Below are positions 48,323 through 62,333 of a stretch of DNA of 64,000 nucleotides, piece after piece. The position numbers were made by a program, and so were the translations under genes. The notes beneath the pieces are model-generated. The model did no database searches. It was given only the letters and a program-made list of their open reading frames with translations, and was not told the DNA's origin. The stretch spans positions 1 to 64,000 of the forward strand of contig JAVSML010001164.1 of assembly GCA_038503035.1 (NCBI GenBank). The letters run 5' to 3'. This DNA comes from Crocodylus rhombifer. Taxonomy: Eukaryota > Chordata > Crocodylia > Crocodylidae. The first letter of the stretch is position 1; each line of letters opens with the position of its first letter.

Positions 48323-51300
48323 CTGGAGAATCACAAGCAAAAGGGTTCCTGTGTTTTTCAAAGCAGTGGATGCAAGAACCCTGGTAATCAAACACACCCT
48401 CCAACCTCATCTCAAGAGATAACCATCAATACCCAGGCAGACTCAACATGCAAAGCATGCCCTTATTAGTAGGGAAGGCAATTCTTTCTGATAACGGACT
48501 ACAGGAATGACATGGGTAAAATGAGGAAGTTGGCTAACTGTGTGCCCCAAAAATGAGTCCTATGTGCTTGTGAATACCCTGACATTGTGACAGACCCATT
48601 GGGAACATCCTGCTTCAGGAAATAGATGCTCAAACCCCATTAAGGCTGGAATGCTGCACATGTTTGGTCACTGTGGTGACAAATGTCTAAGGCTTAGCTC
48701 ACGTCACTGCTCCACAATTTATTTTAACACAATTCTGTTTCCTTACCAGCCTTTGCATTTCAACTTTATTTATCACAGCAGAATAGGTAGGCTGCTACTA
48801 CTGCAGCATGGGAGCAAACAGGAAAAGACTGAGACACAAACTGTACCTTTTTCTCTTTTGCAATACGCTCTGCTCGGAGGGAGGCAACCTGAATCGGAGG
48901 AAGTGGCTTATCATAGTTGATTCCACTAGAAATTAAAGCAATAAAAGAACTTAGAAAATGAGCATTAAAAAAAAAATCCAGCTTTTAAGCCATTTAAGGC
49001 ATATAAGAGTCCTTACCTTTCTGCAAGCACTGAAGCATGTTTTGGATTCTTCTGGAAAGGATTCATGCCAAGTCTGAAATTAGTCAGAATTAAGGTATTG
49101 GAGGGAGAGAACTTTAATGGCAACATTTAATTGTGTGCACTTTTGCAAGATGTTGCTTTGTAATTCTGGTGATGTTTGCTGGATGAGTGGATGGATGGAT
49201 ATTTTATAGAAAAATACTTGGCAGGTAATTACAGGTGGAAGTAAAATGTACTCCAGTGGCTTCAGGATTTTTGTAACTCATGCAGTTGAAAAACAGAACG
49301 CAAGGTGAAGAAGTTTCTTTCTGAATACATCTCTGGCCAAAATACAAATGTTAATAAGGAAAGTATGTGGCTGTGATGATGGACCACCATCCTAACAACA
49401 GAGTTAGATGGAATAATGCAAGAAGAGAGAGCTTTAACAGCTAGCCAAAATGGTACACAGGCATGCACAATAGTTTACATCACAAATAAGAGATAGGAAG
49501 AGAGGATAAAAAGTATGGCTAAGCCTAGGTGGCCTCACATGCATCATGAAATACAGAAGAGATTTATCTAAACTTACAGAGGTTTGCTTGGTGGACTTCT
49601 CTTTCCTGCAATCATTTTCATCATCTCAAAATGATTAGTATACAGCTGTGTGTGGGTTGCACCTTCATCTTGGGCGTAGATCTGATTGGTACGAAGCGGC
49701 CGACTATTTTTAGTCTAAAAATGAAAATAAAGCACCTTTATATTTGAAAATATCCGACTGATCTTTGTGTCTGTGCAAACACCTAGTGCTTGTCGATTAT
49801 TTAAGATGGCAGTCCAACATAATCTCGCACAGACTGGTTTCTGTCTAGTGTCACTGATAATTTACTGGCATACAACTCTATGGGAAATACAAAAAGAAAA
49901 GGCAAAATAAAGAGCAGCCCTCAAGGTCACACTGGAATCATCGCTGGATTCTTCTAATTTAAAAGATAATTTTTGTTTTAGTTTGGATTTTGAGATAATA
50001 AAGTGAGAGCCCTTTACCAATCTTTTTATCGTTCTTCTAGTGCGCACAAATACCAGAGTCAGAACTGCACCCCTCTACAGCTATACTAAAACACTGTGCA
50101 ATACTTTGCTTCTCCGGAGCAGCAACTCCCAAGCAGGGATGAAGCTGACCACTCATTAAGGGATGGGACTTGAAGTCAGGAATTTCCATTCTGCATCTCA
50201 TTCTGCCACTGACTTGCTGTACGTTTGGACAAAGTCCTTTGACTATATGACTTAGTTTCTGCCCCTGTAAAATGGGGTAGTACTATACTGCAGAGCAGTG
50301 TTCAAGGATAAATCATTAATGCTTGTAAATCTTGTGCATGCTGTATGAAATGTGTTATTAAAAGTGTTAAGCATCATTGTAAAAACCAAGACAAATAATG
50401 TGGTGTTCACGTTAGGTGGACAACTATCCACGAGGGAGTAAGCCAAAACAACCAAACTTCATGGCAGTTTACTATTCAGCTACCAATTCCAAATGCTGAA
50501 GTCTAGTGTCAATCCACTGCACTGACAAACAAAAACAGATTCAGGGTTTTAATTGTTATTTCAGTATTTAAGATCTCATACGTATTGTCTGCCCACCTCC
50601 ACTGATGCTAAATATCATAGTGTCTAGATTTGATTGTGAAACAATACCAATGCACACCTTATAAATGCTTTTTGTCTTCTTTTTAGGATTAGCTTCGTAC
50701 ATTAGCTGTAAAATAAGAAGGAAAGTTAGATGATCTTTTGCGGAAGATTTTGTTCAGGTGCTCTTTCTTTTCAAAGAAATCATAAAGTAAGTGGAAAAGC
50801 CAATGAGGATAACTTACAACTTTTTAAGTTATTTATTTACACTGCCGCAGTATTTAATAAAAGTATATGCTTACGGAGATGAGAAAGAAAATACGACAAA
50901 CTGAAGTTCAAAAAAAGTTGCAGTGTCCCATTCAAACTCACCTTTCCTTCCTCTCTGGGAATAATGACATTTTCGTATCTGTTGCGGCATTGCTTTGGGG
51001 AGCGGTACACTCGGCTGCAGGAGTTAACAACATCACTAACGAGGTCCCAGTTAGGCGTGTGCGCTGGTGACACAACAGCAAGGTTTAAAGGAAGCTCCAG
51101 TAGCTGCTTCACTGCCTACAAAAGGCAAAGATAGAAAATATGGATGACAATAAAATCATCTCCTCATCTCAATATGTCATCATGTTACTACTCTAATCAT
51201 AAAAACATGGGCTCAAGTGCAAGCTGACCCATGCTCTTGAACAGAGGAATAATAGCTGTCAGGTGTTCCAATTTCTGGCACAAGCTACTCCTAATACTGG

Positions 51301-54300
51301 TCAGCACATGGGGTGGGGAGGGGCTGGGAGGAGAAAGTAGCTGCCACTTGAAAGTAGCTTTCCCTCCCGCATAAGCAAACAGGGTGCTGGCTGCACTGGA
51401 CAGTGCACCAATCTGGTTCACTGTGGGAAGTATGGCATATTGTAAAGAGGCCTGGGGGAAGCAAAATGATGAGAGTGGAAAGCACAGGGTTCATCTTACC
51501 TGCAGCAGGGCCCAGTCTTCACTGATCAGCCACTCAGGATTGTCCTGCCCAGCCTCAGCAGCTGGTTTGACAAGAGTTGGCAATGGCTTTGCGAACTGCG
51601 TCTGCTGTTTCAGCAGGATGTTCTTCTTCTGCTCTTTGCCCTCTCGCCGCATTTTTAACATTGCTGGTGTTGCCCGGTCAAACAGTGATCGAGGAGGTAT
51701 AACCGTCTCTCCGTGGCGCTGCTTTTTCTTTCGACCTGCAGCTAGAACAGCGATGCTATCTTCAGAACAGTTTCAGAGGGCAAGAAACACGCAACAAAGT
51801 AACGGGACACAACAAGCAATTAGACTGCAAGGACTATACTGAGCTCTGTACTGCATATAAAATCATGGCAGCCTCTAAAAAAAATGCAGAGTCAGTAATG
51901 GAATTGAACATGGCTACTGGCTTTTCCGATGGTTTGGATCCCAGATAGCTAATATGATTAATATGTATCAAAGACAAAAGGGGGAAACGTAAAAACAAGT
52001 TTTTAAGTGAACAATACAGGACAAGGTTAAGTAACTGAAGACAGCGTTACAATCCAGGGGCCTCTAATGATCATCTTAGTTTGAGGGGGATCTGAACTTT
52101 TTAAAGCCTACATACAACTCTATGACTAAATGATTTTCTCCTTGTTTTTTCTGGGAGCAGAAAACATAAAGCAATGTGACAGAGGACTCCAACTGATAAT
52201 ACAGACAGTCGTCAGACTTAGGACACAACTGGTTCCTAAAAAATCGCATCTTAAGTTGAAACATTGCAACTCAGAACCAATTTTCTCATAAAAAACAATG
52301 TTATAAATGGGGTATTGGTTCCTGAGCCAGGGCTCAATACCCTATTTTCAACAAAAGTACGCCAGAATTTTGTACTCGATCAATTTATAGATGAGTAATA
52401 TAGCTACATTCATCTATTTATATTGTAAATAACAATCATATTGATTTGGAACGACTTCTTTGAGGTGACTTTGCTGAATTTTTTGAAAGGCTCTTGGTTG
52501 GACTTTTTGAAGGGCTCTTGGCTGGAGTCTTCTCAGGAGCCTTGGCTGCTTTCTTAAAGAAAGTGTCCAAGGAAGTTTGGACAGATGTTCTCCAGGGAGA
52601 TAAGCGATGCAGCGAACTTGTTCACCAGCATGGCATCGCATTGGATAAAGTGTTGTGAAGTCAAAACTGACACCAGAAAGTTGAAACAGGGTGTCAATTT
52701 ATAAATGTTCTAAGTGCGAAATGTTGTAACTCAAAATGTTGTAAGTCGAGGACTGCCTGTACTGCAGAACCTTTCTGAACCAAGCACTTACCAGAGGGAT
52801 CTGTTTTGTGTCGCTTCCGTTCTTTCCTGACATACACAGGAGGCAACTTAGACTCTGGAATCGGGGTGGTATCATACATCAGGCACATAACAGAATCAAT
52901 GTAAATATCATTGTCATCCTGTGGCGGGGTCGGGGGAGTCCAAAGCTGCACAAGAGTACAATTTACAAATCAGCATGACTTGTTAATCAACTGTGAAGAC
53001 TAGTAAGTGAACTTAACAAATATTAAGTTAGAAAGATAATTGAAAGAAAGAAGTTTGAAAAGAAGAAGAGCATAAATGACTTACAGGCATAACTTCTGTT
53101 TGTCCATCTGCACCTTCATAGACATATTCCTACAGAGAAAAAGAGGCAACACAATTCAAGTGAGCCCAGTGAATTGGCTACACCAAGAAGGAATACACAT
53201 TTTCAAAGTAACTACTAAGGAATGCACCAATTGCCAGGTATTACCTTGTTATATGCATCCTCCCGAGTGTAAGTGAGCAACTCTTCCTCATCTTCCCAAA
53301 GTATTTTTTCCTCTCTTTCCTTAACTTGCTTCACGTGCTGAATCTCCCACGTTTTCTTTGTAGCTCTCAGTTCCACCTAGGAGAGAATACAGATTATTTA
53401 TTAACTTGACAAGAGTAACAGCTGTTGGACTAAACTCTTGAGAGAGAAAAAAAAACACCAACTTGCAATTTCTGGAATGAGCAAATTCTCAATAACATGA
53501 CATTTCCAAGCTGAATGTCTTCTAAACAATATAACCCCAATTTTAAACAGATAGTTAGCATCTGTCATTTAAAAAGGTCTTTTGGGTTAAAGAAACTCAG
53601 ATCTGAGATTCCATCTTCAAGAGACTAATGGTTAAACCTTCAGCTACATAATTAGGTCTCAATCCTAACTAGCTGTATCTCTGCACCATGGGGTCCCACG
53701 AGATGTTCAAGATGAAGTGATTCTTTGACAAGAAGCTGAAGCAAAATCAGTCTGTTCCACAGTAGATTTGTATGAAAACTGGCAAAAGAAACAGGTGCAG
53801 CTCCAAAAGGAGACCCCGTGGAAGAACCAAGCTTGTAGGAAAAGCTGCTCTAATGGGAACTTTAATGGCATGTCTCTTCTGTGCTGACCTACTACCCCCA
53901 AAACACTACTGTGCTATGAAAACCACCAGAGGACTGAATGCCAATGTCAGCCTTGTTAAAAATTGAAAGCTCAGAAGAGATCTTTATTTAAATGAGCAGC
54001 ACCCTTGAAGCACAAAAATACCCCTATCAGCTACAAATGAAATAGATGAAGAAGGTTTGCTGGACTAGGCTGTTAATATGCATGCCTGTTTCCCCATTTA
54101 TAAAACACAGGACAAGTGTTATTCTTTTTATCTCAAAGGGGATTTGTCAGGTTACATTCGTTAATATTTTTTAAGGCACTCAGATACTATAGCAACAGAG
54201 GATTATTATAGTGCCTGGAATAAAATCACATGCTTTGGAGTTTTCATTGCATATTGAAGACGTACCCCTGCTGGCACGTATTGTAGTAGTGTAAAAAAGA

Positions 54301-55812
54301 AACTAGAGACACTCATTACATTTTACCTCATTTAATCTTGGTTCTCTCTCATCAATGGAAACATGGAAGAGCTCTAAATAATTCAAAGCATACTTCTCAA
54401 TAGGAGTAAGCTGAGGGAACACATTAAGAAAATATCGTTAGCACTGAAGATAACACAAAGTTATGATTCAAACAGAGTTTACCCAAGCTCTCATTACAAT
54501 AAATCTCCTTTGTTTACAGCTTACTCATGTCCCACTGAAGCCAGCAGGGGTTCTGATACTGATTTCAATGCAAGTTGTAACAGACTCTTTAAAAGCAGAG
54601 TTGCTTTGAACAGACTGAAATAAGTTGACCAGTTTATATAAAAATGTTCCCAATTGTTAATAAAACCAGGAAAATCCTGGTACCTGGTCCACAACAGCAA
54701 CTAATTCCTGTAATTGCGAAGGTTCCTCATATTTTGGCTCGCAGAGCTCTGAAATTAAAGCTTCTCTGCTTGATTTACTTCTTGCTGTTGGCACATGTTC
54801 ACCTGGCTCCTCTTCTTGTTCAATGCTGTTGAGGGCCTTGAGAAAAAAAAACAGGTGCATTTTAAAATGCATCTTTAAAAAGATGTGCTCAAGTAGCTTA
54901 ATGCAAAGCTCAACAGCATCAATGCAACTTTTACAATACAATATGTATTTAGAAAACAGACCTACCAGCTCCATGAAGAAAGATTATGCAACTGAATTTT
55001 ATAAACCTTGCTAAAATAAAAGAAAGTTTGATAAAAATTGAAACAGAAAGATAAAAGATGGAAAAAAGTTTTGCTTCCACCCTCACACCCTACCCCCTTT
55101 GCTCTCATGCTTACAAATACAAATGTGTTATTTAATTACCTCTATAAATGGTCTTGCAACCTTGGGTGAAATTGTTTCTGCTGGAGAAGGTTCCTGAGAA
55201 AGTACCACAAACTCCTCTGCTTTGACTCGAAAACCAGAATCCTCCATAGGAGAATGAACCTCAAACAATTCCTGAATAGTTTGCTAGGTGAGAGGGGGCA
55301 GAGAAAAAACAAGTTCTTCAGGATCATTCAGTTTTTGGTACTACTTAGATGTAACCTGAAATCAAACAGATCTCTGAAGCAGTACAATGGCTGAAGGAGA
55401 AAAAAAACCTCTCACTTTTCTGGCAAGATTTCTGGTTCCCCTTTTCCTGAGTAAATTTTGTTTTAGAAGAAATGTGGGGCAAGTATATTCTGCACTTCTG
55501 GGAGAGGTCTCAATACACCCTCTTACTTTATATCCCCATTTTTAAAGCTACATGTTGTTGCTTCTGTTCTTTCCACATCCACAAAAAGCTACAGTAGGAA
55601 CAAGAGACCAGTAAGAAACCAAGCCCAGCTTCTGCCTATACAGTCCAATGCCAGGAAACGATATGGTCCAAAAATCTCCTAAAATCTATGCAATAACTGG
55701 GCTTTCCATATCTCTTGATTATTTTAATTTAATTACCAAATCCCACTCAAATTAACTTTCTATAAAACACTGATGATTTACCAATAATCAATATTTATTA
55801 CTACAAGTCTTT

Positions 55813-55848
<36 letters not shown>

Positions 55849-58800
55849 GAGGGGGTGAAGGATTCTTAATATAAAAGTACCTGTGTTAAAAAGGCCATTG
55901 AATAATCATTTCCCTGAGCAGCTACTTCTCTGATCAAATCCTTCGTGCCATTTTTCAGAAGCTTTTCTTCTACCGAATTACCGCTTACAAGCCTGAAGTA
56001 CAAGAGAAAATTTATTATAGTGTTCTCAAAATGCCATCCAAAAACCAAACAGGATATTAGACACTAAAACTGACCTCTTCCAGCACTGTCTGCACTAGGC
56101 TAATCTATTAAATGGTCCTAGCTAACACTTTGTAGCCAGAGTAAAGCTGCACTTTATGAATTAGCAAATATAACAAATTAGACCCAACAAACGCACTGCT
56201 ACCGAAGTAGCAATAATACAGTGTTACAATTCAGCTGCTAATCTACATGCTTCTGGAACTATAAAAGCTTACCAAAACCATTCTAACTTTAAGCCCAATT
56301 CATTCGGGAGTAAAGTTACAGCAGTTTGGGTAACTTGTATCATTACGGTAGCAGGCAGATCATGTTAGATCATAACTGCAGCGCTCCATAACCTTTTAAA
56401 GCAGTTAAAAAGTACATTTGTCTACAATCTTATTTTATGTTGGATTTATCACAACAGACTGTCTGTCTTCCCCAAAAACTTTGTTTTTTATTAAGTAAGA
56501 AAAAGAAGGAATGCTATTAGTGAAGATTTGTGATTTACACATAAATATACAAAAAAGAAGAAGAACTACTACAACACTGATTATTTTGATTGATTTTTCC
56601 AAATGATTTTTCCTTTCAGTTAATATAACATTTTTGGGGGGGAAGAAGTGTGTGGGGGGGGGGGAAGTGAGGGAGGAAGGGAAGACCTCAAACATATCCA
56701 TTACAAAATTTTCCATTATTCAAAATATTACAATATTAATACGCATTTGCCTTGAAAAAATCAGAGACCCACAAGATTGTTAACTTAATTTTTCTATGCT
56801 ACAGAATGGAAAACAAGTTTCACAAATGACACAGCTGTTATGATAATCATTAGCTATGTTTTTATTTAATACGGTCATTTTTCTCCTTAATTAGATAAAA
56901 TATTAGCTTTTGCTTTTCTAAGTCAGAAAGCAGTGATCCCTGGTTTAACTAATATTACACTAGAGAACGCAACAGAAAGGCTGCTCCATGTAATCATTAC
57001 CTGTATATGTGGATGTCTTTGCATCTCCCAATTCTGTCGCACCACTCCTGAGCCTTTGCATCCATGACTGGGTTTAAATCATTATCATAGAACACAACAG
57101 TGTCTGCCTCTACAAGATTGACTCCTGTGGAACGACTGTGGGAGGAAAGAATAGCACAGAAAATGCGCTTGTCCCGGTTGAAGCTTTTCATCAATTCCTA
57201 CAGGGGGAGAGGAAGAGGAAAGGAAGCAGAAACATGAGACACTACTGAAACAAATCTGCACTAGCTGTAATGGGTAGGAAAATGGGAAGAAAATCTCATC
57301 TCCAATTTATGTCAGAATGTGAATGCTGGTTCCCTCTTTCACATTTCAGTGCACGAAAGTCTCAAACATGTAAAGCCATATCCCCAGACTCAAGTAACCT
57401 CACCTGACGTTGCTCCTGGTTGGCATATTCATCAATCCTCACAAATGTAAGAAAATGGAAGTTCAGGAAGAGCTCCAGGATATCTAGCATCAGAATCATC
57501 TGTGACAAGATCAGCACACGACGTCCCTCAGATTTCAGCTTCTGAAGCAAGACAGCAAGAGCTTCCAATTTCCCTGTTTCAGGGAGAAGAAAGGGTAAAG
57601 ACTAGGTACCAAATGTTCAACACCTGCCAGAGAAAGCAGGTTTGCATCATACTGCCCAATGCCCTCCTTTACCTGAATCGTACTGCACGAGTCGGAGATC
57701 AGGGAACTGTAGCAAATGTGGAGTCATGATCCGTAGTAGTTGATGTAAATAAGGAGCCACCCTTTGCTTAAGATTGTGCTTAAAGACTTTCATTCTGTGA
57801 TTATATGAAGGGGGAGGATTTGCTACATATAAACATGGTGGAGCAGCGACTGCAGCTGGCAACACATATAGAGCCCTGCGAAATGCAGCAAAACTTTATT
57901 TTAACACACAGGAGAAGCAGCAGCTACATATCAATGCTAGCAATAATCTTGCAGCATGTCTGCATAATTCAATTTCTATTCTAACATCTAGGAAGCCCAC
58001 ATATGTTTTGTAAACATATCCAGCTAATTATTAGAGGTCTCAGGTAGGTTTCTTTTGTCAACTATTTAGATCATTTGTGATAGGGGCTAAACCACATTTT
58101 GCTACAGAAGAACAAAGGCTCCAAACCTGCAGGCATAGAAATTTACTCCTGAGAGTAGCTGGACAGTTTGCAGGAGTCTTTGGCCTAAAGACTAAAACTT
58201 AGCTTCTATTTGATATTTGATGAACTGAGGCTGAATTAATTTGCTTAAGAACCAGAGCGTTTTCCACATGAACAAGATCAAAAATAGAGCTTTCCTGGCA
58301 GGGACAATCAATCAACTGCTTTTCAAAGAAAACACTGGACAATCCAGGTATAAATCAGCTTCCCATAGTACCCTGTATTGTACCCCAATGGTAAGAAACA
58401 GCACAGACTGTACTAACTTTACTGTAAGCTACACAAAAGAAGTGCGGGATTCTCTTTCTAATTCTAACAGCACTGAGCTTCAGTGTTGTATTGCTCTCCA
58501 CAACAATCTAAGAGCTGATACTCTATTATAAAAGATCTTCAAACCCAACACTAAAGGCAAATTTAATATCTCAGTGTAATGCTCAGTAGTGTATGTCTTA
58601 TGCTACAATATCAAGTTGCCTAAAATGAATCAGCTACAAACAGAAAAAAGAAATCCCACAGATATTCAGAAAGGACTGGTTTAGAAACCATGCATTTTAG
58701 TAGAAATCTACAATCATACACCACAAATTACCTATTAACAAAATCCTTCAGGGATTCCTGTTGCTGATCCAATGTCAAGATCAGATCTTGCAGTGGGTTA

Positions 58801-61800
58801 CTTGGGCCTCCTGAGGCACTTGAAGAAAGGCAACAGTTCACAAAGCCAGCCCACCTCCATTTGTTGTCCCCAGGGGAACAATGCTGAGAAATCTTTCTTT
58901 CACCAATCAAAGAACAAATCCCCAACAAGTCCTTGCCATACATTGGGGCTCTGGAACAACGGCGCTCATTGCCCGAAAATATCCTGTCCAGACGCTCCTT
59001 GAGAAGCCTGTTCTTCTCCTCAAGTGATTCCTTTGCCAAGAAAAATTGACAAAATTATTTGCAGCATATAATGATCATGACAAGAGCCCAAGCTAGAATA
59101 AAAGCGTCAACCCTAAAACAATGTCGCAGAAATAAAAGATGCTGTATATCAGGGTAGGCAACTTTTTTGGCCGGAGTGTCAAAAAAGCCACAATATCTAC
59201 CTTGTAAGGTGCTGGGGTGCTGGCACACCAGAAAAACAAAACTGGGGAGGGGGTACATTGCAGGACATACTGCATATTAATAAGATTAACCATCATAAAT
59301 GTTGCCGTTTTACAGTAAATACCAGGTTTTCTAAAAATTCTAAACCTGGTGACAATAAAAACTTCATAAACTGCCTTTATTCTTGTGTATTCTTTTTCGG
59401 TAAGCATGTTGTGATGAGAGAGGAGAGATAGGAAAGAGAGGGGAGAGGGAAGAGGAGCGAGAGGGAGAGAAAGGAAGAGAGGCGCAGGGAGGAGCAGGCA
59501 TGGGAGAGGCACCGCGAGCAGCCTGGCCTGGCGGGGCCCTTGGGAAGGAGCAGTCGAAGGAGATGTTCATAGTAGCTAGGGTCAGGAGGGACCAGATCAG
59601 ATCATCTAGCCTGACCCCCCGCCACAGGCAGGAATGAATGCTGGGCTCACAAGACCCCAGACAGGTGGCCATCTAACCTTTTCCTGAATTTGCCCAAGGT
59701 AGGGGTGAGGACCACTTCCCTAAGAAATTGGTTCCAGATTCTGGCCACCCTAACTGTAAAATATTGCCTTCTGACCTCTAACCTAAACCTATTCTCTATT
59801 AGCTTATTAACATTGTTCCTCGTCACCCCAGGTGGTGCTGGGGAGAAAAGGGCTCTTCCTATTTGCTGTTGATCTCCCCTGATGAATTTGTAGGCAGCCA
59901 CCAGGTCCCCCCTCAGCCTCCTCTTGCTGAGGCTGAACAGGTTCAGCTCCCTCAGTCTCTCCTCATAGGACCTGTCTTGCTGCCCTCTCACCAAGTGGGT
60001 GACCCTCCTCTGAACTCTCTCCAGGCTGGCCACATCCTTTTTAAAGTGCAGTGCCCAGTACTGGACTCAGTACTCCAACTGCGGCCTGACCAGTCGCCTA
60101 GAGGGGGAGGATCACCTCTCGGGACTGGCTTGAGATGCACCTTTGGATGCATGACAAGATATGGCTGGCCTTGCTGGCTGCAGTCTGGCATTGGCGGCTC
60201 ATGTTCGTCTTGGCGTCAACAATGACTCCAAGATCCCTTTCTACCTCTGTGCTTTCAAGGAGGGAGCTCCCCAGCCTGTATGTATGCTGTGGATTCCTTT
60301 TCCCAAGGTGCAGCACCCTGCATGTATCTACGCTGAACCCCATCCTATTCTCATCTGCCCACTTTTGTAGTCTAAATCTAGTTGCAGCCTCTCTCTCCCT
60401 TCAAGTGTGCCTACCTTGCCCCACACCTTAGTGTCATCAGCAAACTTGGACAGCGTGCTTTCAACCCCCTCGTCCAAGTCGCTGATGAAGATGTTAAACA
60501 GCACGGGCCTGAGGACCGAGCCCTGGGGGACCCCACTGCTCACATCTCGTCAGGCTGAGTACGACCCGTCCACCACTACTCTCTGGGTGCACTCCATCAG
60601 CCAGTTTTTTACCCATCCAAATGCACAGGCATCAATGACAGAGTCGCCTAATTTATTGATGAGGATGGGGTGAGAGACAGTGTTAAAGGCCTTCCTAAAG
60701 TCTAGAAAGACTACATCCACAGTGACCCCATCATCCAAGGATTTATTTACTTGGTCATAAAAGGCAATCAGGTTGGTCAGGCAGGACCTGCCTTCGATGA
60801 ACCCATGCTGATTGCCCCTGAGCATGATTTCCCCTGCAGGCCCCCCACAAACGTGCTCCTTGATGATTCTCTCCAAGATCTTCCCAAGCACCGAGGTGAG
60901 GCTTCGGACCTATAGTTACTTGGGACATGAGCTAGTTTCCAGTCCCTGCGCAGCTGGCCAGATGACCACGAATGCTCGTATAGCCAGGCCAAGGGCTCTG
61001 CGATGACCCCTGCCAGCTCTCCTCAGTGGGGGCCGGGTGGGCAGGAGGGTCTGCCCCAGGGCTCTGCAGACTCAGGCCACAGTGGGGCTGCCCAGTGGCA
61101 CCCGAGGTGGGGCCTGGTCTGACCTGCACAGCTCTGCAGGGATGGGGCACAGCCTCCCTGCCCGCGAGGGGATGCTGCCTGGCCGGGGCAGCATGCCAGG
61201 CTCAGGGGGCTCCCGCCTCGGCCCCGTGCATGCCAGGCACAGCACTTGCCCTGACTGACCAGCCTCAGCACTCAGCACCCCGGTACTGCCTCCCAGGGTG
61301 GGACAGAGCATCAATCTGCCTGGGCCCAGGGCTCGCCCACCTGCCCACAGCAGTCCCGCACAGTACCTGCCTGAGTCCCCCATCCCGCTCTCCCCTCCCC
61401 ACCTCCCCCCATCTCCCTCTAGGGGCCAAACCGCACTGCGGGGCACAGCCTGGGGACAGGGGCAGAATCAGCAGACTGCGACCCTGTTATGTTCTTTTTA
61501 TGTCCTGATTCCTCCCCTGGTGCCTACCACAGTGCTGGCATCTGTGGCTGTTCAGGAGAGCCCAGAGCAGTAACTTAAAAAAAAAAAATTTAAATCATTT
61601 CCTCGCACACCTCCTTGCATGCCAGGGAAAATGTCTCTGCATGCCACTAGTTGGCACGTGTGCTGGGGGCTGCCGATCCCTGCTGTATATCATTCACATG
61701 CTAAATTAGCATAGTCAGTTGGGTCCACTCAACAAGGACTTAAATTTAACACATAATGTGAAGAGCATGATCCAATTTGTTGGCTTATTTTTCATCTTAA

Positions 61801-62296
61801 ATTTTGAATGTTCTCATTTTTTAAGTTTACATTCTATCTTCACACTTTCAAACAGAAATCAAATTGTTGTGTTCATGCTGGGTATATTCATAACTATGTT
61901 CATTCATTTATCAGAATATTCATCCTGTGCAAGTTTTTTCCCAAACCAATAAATATTTGCTCTCTCACCTAATTTTTATATATTTTGCACAGGATGAATA
62001 TGCTGATGACTGAATAAACGTAGTTATTAATATACCCAACATGAATATAACAATTTAATTTCTGTATGAAAGTGTGAAGATAGAATATCACATATATATT
62101 ATTTAAATCTTACTCAACACAGTTTTGAAGGCGTGATGATTTCAGGAAAACCTGTAAAAAGATGGTGAGAAAGCTTACGTATGTACGTACGTAGTTATCT
62201 CACCAAGCAGCCTGACTTTTGGAAGCATACAGACAATCTAACAGTTTTCAAATCATTTTTTCCACAACTGAAGGAAACTGTCTTTAAAACATGTTT

Positions 62297-62333
<37 letters not shown>

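Noticed and set aside
51384..51842. 152-codon plus-strand open frame
   Set aside because: It is the antisense shadow of the EP400 SANT-region exon at 51500-51741.
52414..52641. 75-codon minus-strand frame with repeated [16 protein letters not shown] wording
   Set aside because: It is inside the Tigger-like element. The repeat wording comes from internal duplication of the DNA, and I cannot match it to a transposase domain.
61026..61508. 160-codon plus-strand open frame
   Set aside because: It lies in the GC-rich inner part of the hAT element beside the nested CR1 and has no motifs.
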